From assembly GCA_019359445.1 (NCBI GenBank), contig JAHHHJ010000010.1:1-64000 (forward strand): 64,000 nucleotides of DNA, written 5' to 3'. The translations under genes and the position numbers were made by a program. How positions within the stretch are numbered: the first letter of the stretch is position 1; every line of letters starts with the position of its first letter. The DNA is from Kastovskya adunca ATA6-11-RM4 (GTDB lineage Bacteria > Cyanobacteriota > Cyanobacteriia > Cyanobacteriales > Coleofasciculaceae). This document shows positions 62,683 through 64,000 of the stretch, piece by piece. The notes beneath the pieces were generated by a model that was not told the DNA's origin, made no database searches, and saw nothing but the letters and a program-made list of their open reading frames with translations.

Positions 62683-63324
62683 TTAAAACACCATTTTGGA
62701 AGCTCTTGTCCCCACCAAACAGGCTCGATCGAAGTCCACCCCGCTCAAGTTAGCGTTGTCTAACTCTGCACATAGCAGATTTGCCCCGATGAGATTAGCT
62801 CCCGCCAGGTTCGCCCCGCGCAAATCGGCTTCCTCAAGGTTGGCTTCAGTCAAACTTGCGCCACGTAAGTCAGCTTCAGACAAATTGGCACCTTTGAGAT
62901 TCGCCTTGTTGAGATTGGCACCCCGCAGTTCGGCACCCCGGAGATCAACGCCTTGCAGGTTGACGCCCATTAAGTTCGCGCCACTTAAGAACGCCCCAGA
63001 AAAGGAAGATTGAGAAAGCTTTGCCCCCATTAAATTTGCACCTCGCAGGTTGCTCCCGCGCAAGTCGGCGCTAGTCAAATCCGCTTGCATCAAGTTGGCT
63101 CCCAACAAGTGCGCTCGCAAATCAGTAGCGGTGAGTCTTGCCCCAACCAAGTTTGCCCCATCTAATTTTGCCCCATTGAGATTGCCACCAGAAAAGTTGG
63201 TGCCGATTAATGTTGCCCCAGCGAGATTAATGCCCTCTAACTGGCAGCCAGAAAGGTCTTCATCTTCTAAATCTGCTCCGGGAAGTTGCTTGAGTTGCCC
63301 CGCTCGAATTGCTTCAATTTTCAT
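62683..63324 (-). CDS. Pentapeptide-repeat protein
   Basis: The 213-residue protein is almost entirely A(D/N)LXX repeats, about 35 units from residue 20 onward (ANLVGARLTATDLRAHLLGA; ADLRGSNLRGANLMGAKLSQ), forming a right-handed quadrilateral beta-helix. A 20-residue non-repetitive start (MKIEAIRAGQLKQLPGADLE) precedes it. There is no signal peptide or kinase fusion. Function in cyanobacteria is generally unknown. Confidence 0.9.
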   Translation of the reverse strand: MKIEAIRAGQLKQLPGADLEDEDLSGCQLEGINLAGATLIGTNFSGGNLNGAKLDGANLVGARLTATDLRAHLLGANLMQADLTSADLRGSNLRGANLMGAKLSQSSFSGAFLSGANLMGVNLQGVDLRGAELRGANLNKANLKGANLSEADLRGASLTEANLEEADLRGANLAGANLIGANLLCAELDNANLSGVDFDRACLVGTRASKMVF

Positions 63325-63380
63325 CAGTCGTCCTTAGTGTGTTTCAGCTTTTTTTAGTTAATTTTCATCCTTGATAGCTT

Positions 63381-64000
63381 TCAAGTCTTTTTTGTTACGG
63401 CGTTCAGTTGCGCCTTTTCGTGGGGATGGGAGTCAAGCAGCCACATCCCTGCGGCAATTTTAGGTTGATTAGTTTGCAAGTCCATTCCCTGCTGCATCCC
63501 CATCACCATCAGAGCCAAGGTATCGACTAATTTGGGGTCAAAGGCTTGACCAGATTGAGATTGACACTCGGCTAGGGATTGGGATAGGGCTTCCTCTCGG
63601 CTGAGAGATTGTTCAGCTTTACGAATCTGGTTAACGCGTCGCTGAAAGTCTGCCACCAGAGCCAGGATTCTCGACTCCAAAGGAATCGCATCATAGGCTA
63701 AAGCACCGGGAGTGCCGCTACCATCCCACCACTCGGTTTGGTGGGTGATGATTTGCGCGATCGCCGTCATCTGGGGCATAGCTCGCAGTGCCTGCACACT
63801 AGGTAGCAGTTGGCAACACGGTGCCATCTCCTCGGTTGATTCTTCAGACTCCGAGGGGATTTCTGAACGCATTGATGGCACTAAAGCGTGTATTAAAGCC
63901 GCGAGGCGCAACCGCTTTAATTGCCAAGCGGGTAAATCCAAAAGCTGCCCCATTGTTTCTGCCATTGTCGCTACTTCCGCTGTGGAGAGCGAATTGTCCG
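63381..64000 (-). CDS. HD-GYP-like domain protein, 5' end outside window
   Basis: At least 205 residues are in frame from the window edge (...DNSLSTAEVATMAETMGQLL) to the stop at 63381. Degenerate HD-GYP features are seen: RLRLAALIHAL, ITHQTEWWDGSGTPGALAYD, IPLESRILALVADFQRRVNQ. This is the C-terminal half of an HD-GYP-type phosphohydrolase fold; key His and Asp residues of the metal site are partly replaced. An internal ATG at 63965 is not believed to be the start because the frame upstream keeps the same helical pattern. Confidence 0.65.
   Translation of the reverse strand, partial: DNSLSTAEVATMAETMGQLLDLPAWQLKRLRLAALIHALVPSMRSEIPSESEESTEEMAPCCQLLPSVQALRAMPQMTAIAQIITHQTEWWDGSGTPGALAYDAIPLESRILALVADFQRRVNQIRKAEQSLSREEALSQSLAECQSQSGQAFDPKLVDTLALMVMGMQQGMDLQTNQPKIAAGMWLLDSHPHEKAQLNAVTKKT

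Overview
This window is chromosomal DNA from a cyanobacterium, most likely a filamentous one. It carries psbD (5' end only), ycf4, psaC and apcF, and the octamer GCGATCGC (HIP1) recurs hundreds of times in genes and spacers. Tandem STAND ATPases, a CHAT protease, Uma2 genes, small mobile repeats and a long tRNA array suit a large filamentous genome. The genus cannot be fixed from the sequence alone.

1-5.6 kb: psbD leaves the window on the minus strand. Divergent from it are ycf4 (photosystem I assembly), a lipoprotein cyclophilin, a ketoacyl-ACP synthase and a CruA/CruP-type flavoprotein; a DUF1206 membrane protein faces them. 6.5-13.1 kb: a signalling block with a 1321-residue multi-PAS/GAF histidine kinase, an Rcp1-like receiver and a receiver-GGDEF-EAL protein whose start overlaps the receiver's stop. 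13-24 kb: Nudix hydrolase, M48 protease, DUF3172 protein, three Uma2 genes, a coiled-coil CHAT protein, a TVP38-type membrane protein, and an erythromycin-esterase/phosphoribosyltransferase pair. 24-28.6 kb: a vMAP-NB-ARC-TPR STAND protein, a 76-residue protein made of three 25-residue repeats, a small secreted protein, and a retropepsin-like protein with its usual partner. 28.7-38 kb: glmS, psaC, an Hsp20 relic, an AI-2E family permease, RlpA, purM, tRNA-Cys and a SpoIID-domain protein.

38-45 kb is accessory DNA. It holds decayed toxin-antitoxin loci, then a minus-strand array of about 27 tRNA or tRNA-like units packed 3-20 nt apart (about 39.9-43.1 kb). Three of the units carry a roughly 24-nt mobile-repeat insertion at the same place in the T-loop, the two Leu-anticodon units lack the long variable arm, and a PD-(D/E)XK homing-type endonuclease gene lies inside the array. 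An HNH endonuclease and its usual partner follow upstream. 46-48.8 kb is a NB-ARC/TPR STAND gene interrupted by one in-frame TGA.

49-64 kb: apcF, glnA behind a textbook NtcA promoter, a methyltransferase, a PGM1-type peptide ligase, GNAT, a Ser/Thr kinase, a CrtI-type desaturase with two upstream palindromes, murJ, a pentapeptide protein and a truncated HD-domain gene. The most interesting locus is 56.6-57.0 kb: a sigma70-type promoter whose -10 is covered by an NtcA site, then a glutamine-riboswitch-like RNA (glnA/downstream-peptide class), then a 73-residue membrane protein of unknown function. This is the control logic known for glutamine synthetase inactivating factors, applied to an uncharacterised peptide.

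All assignments come from reading the sequence; no database search was possible.
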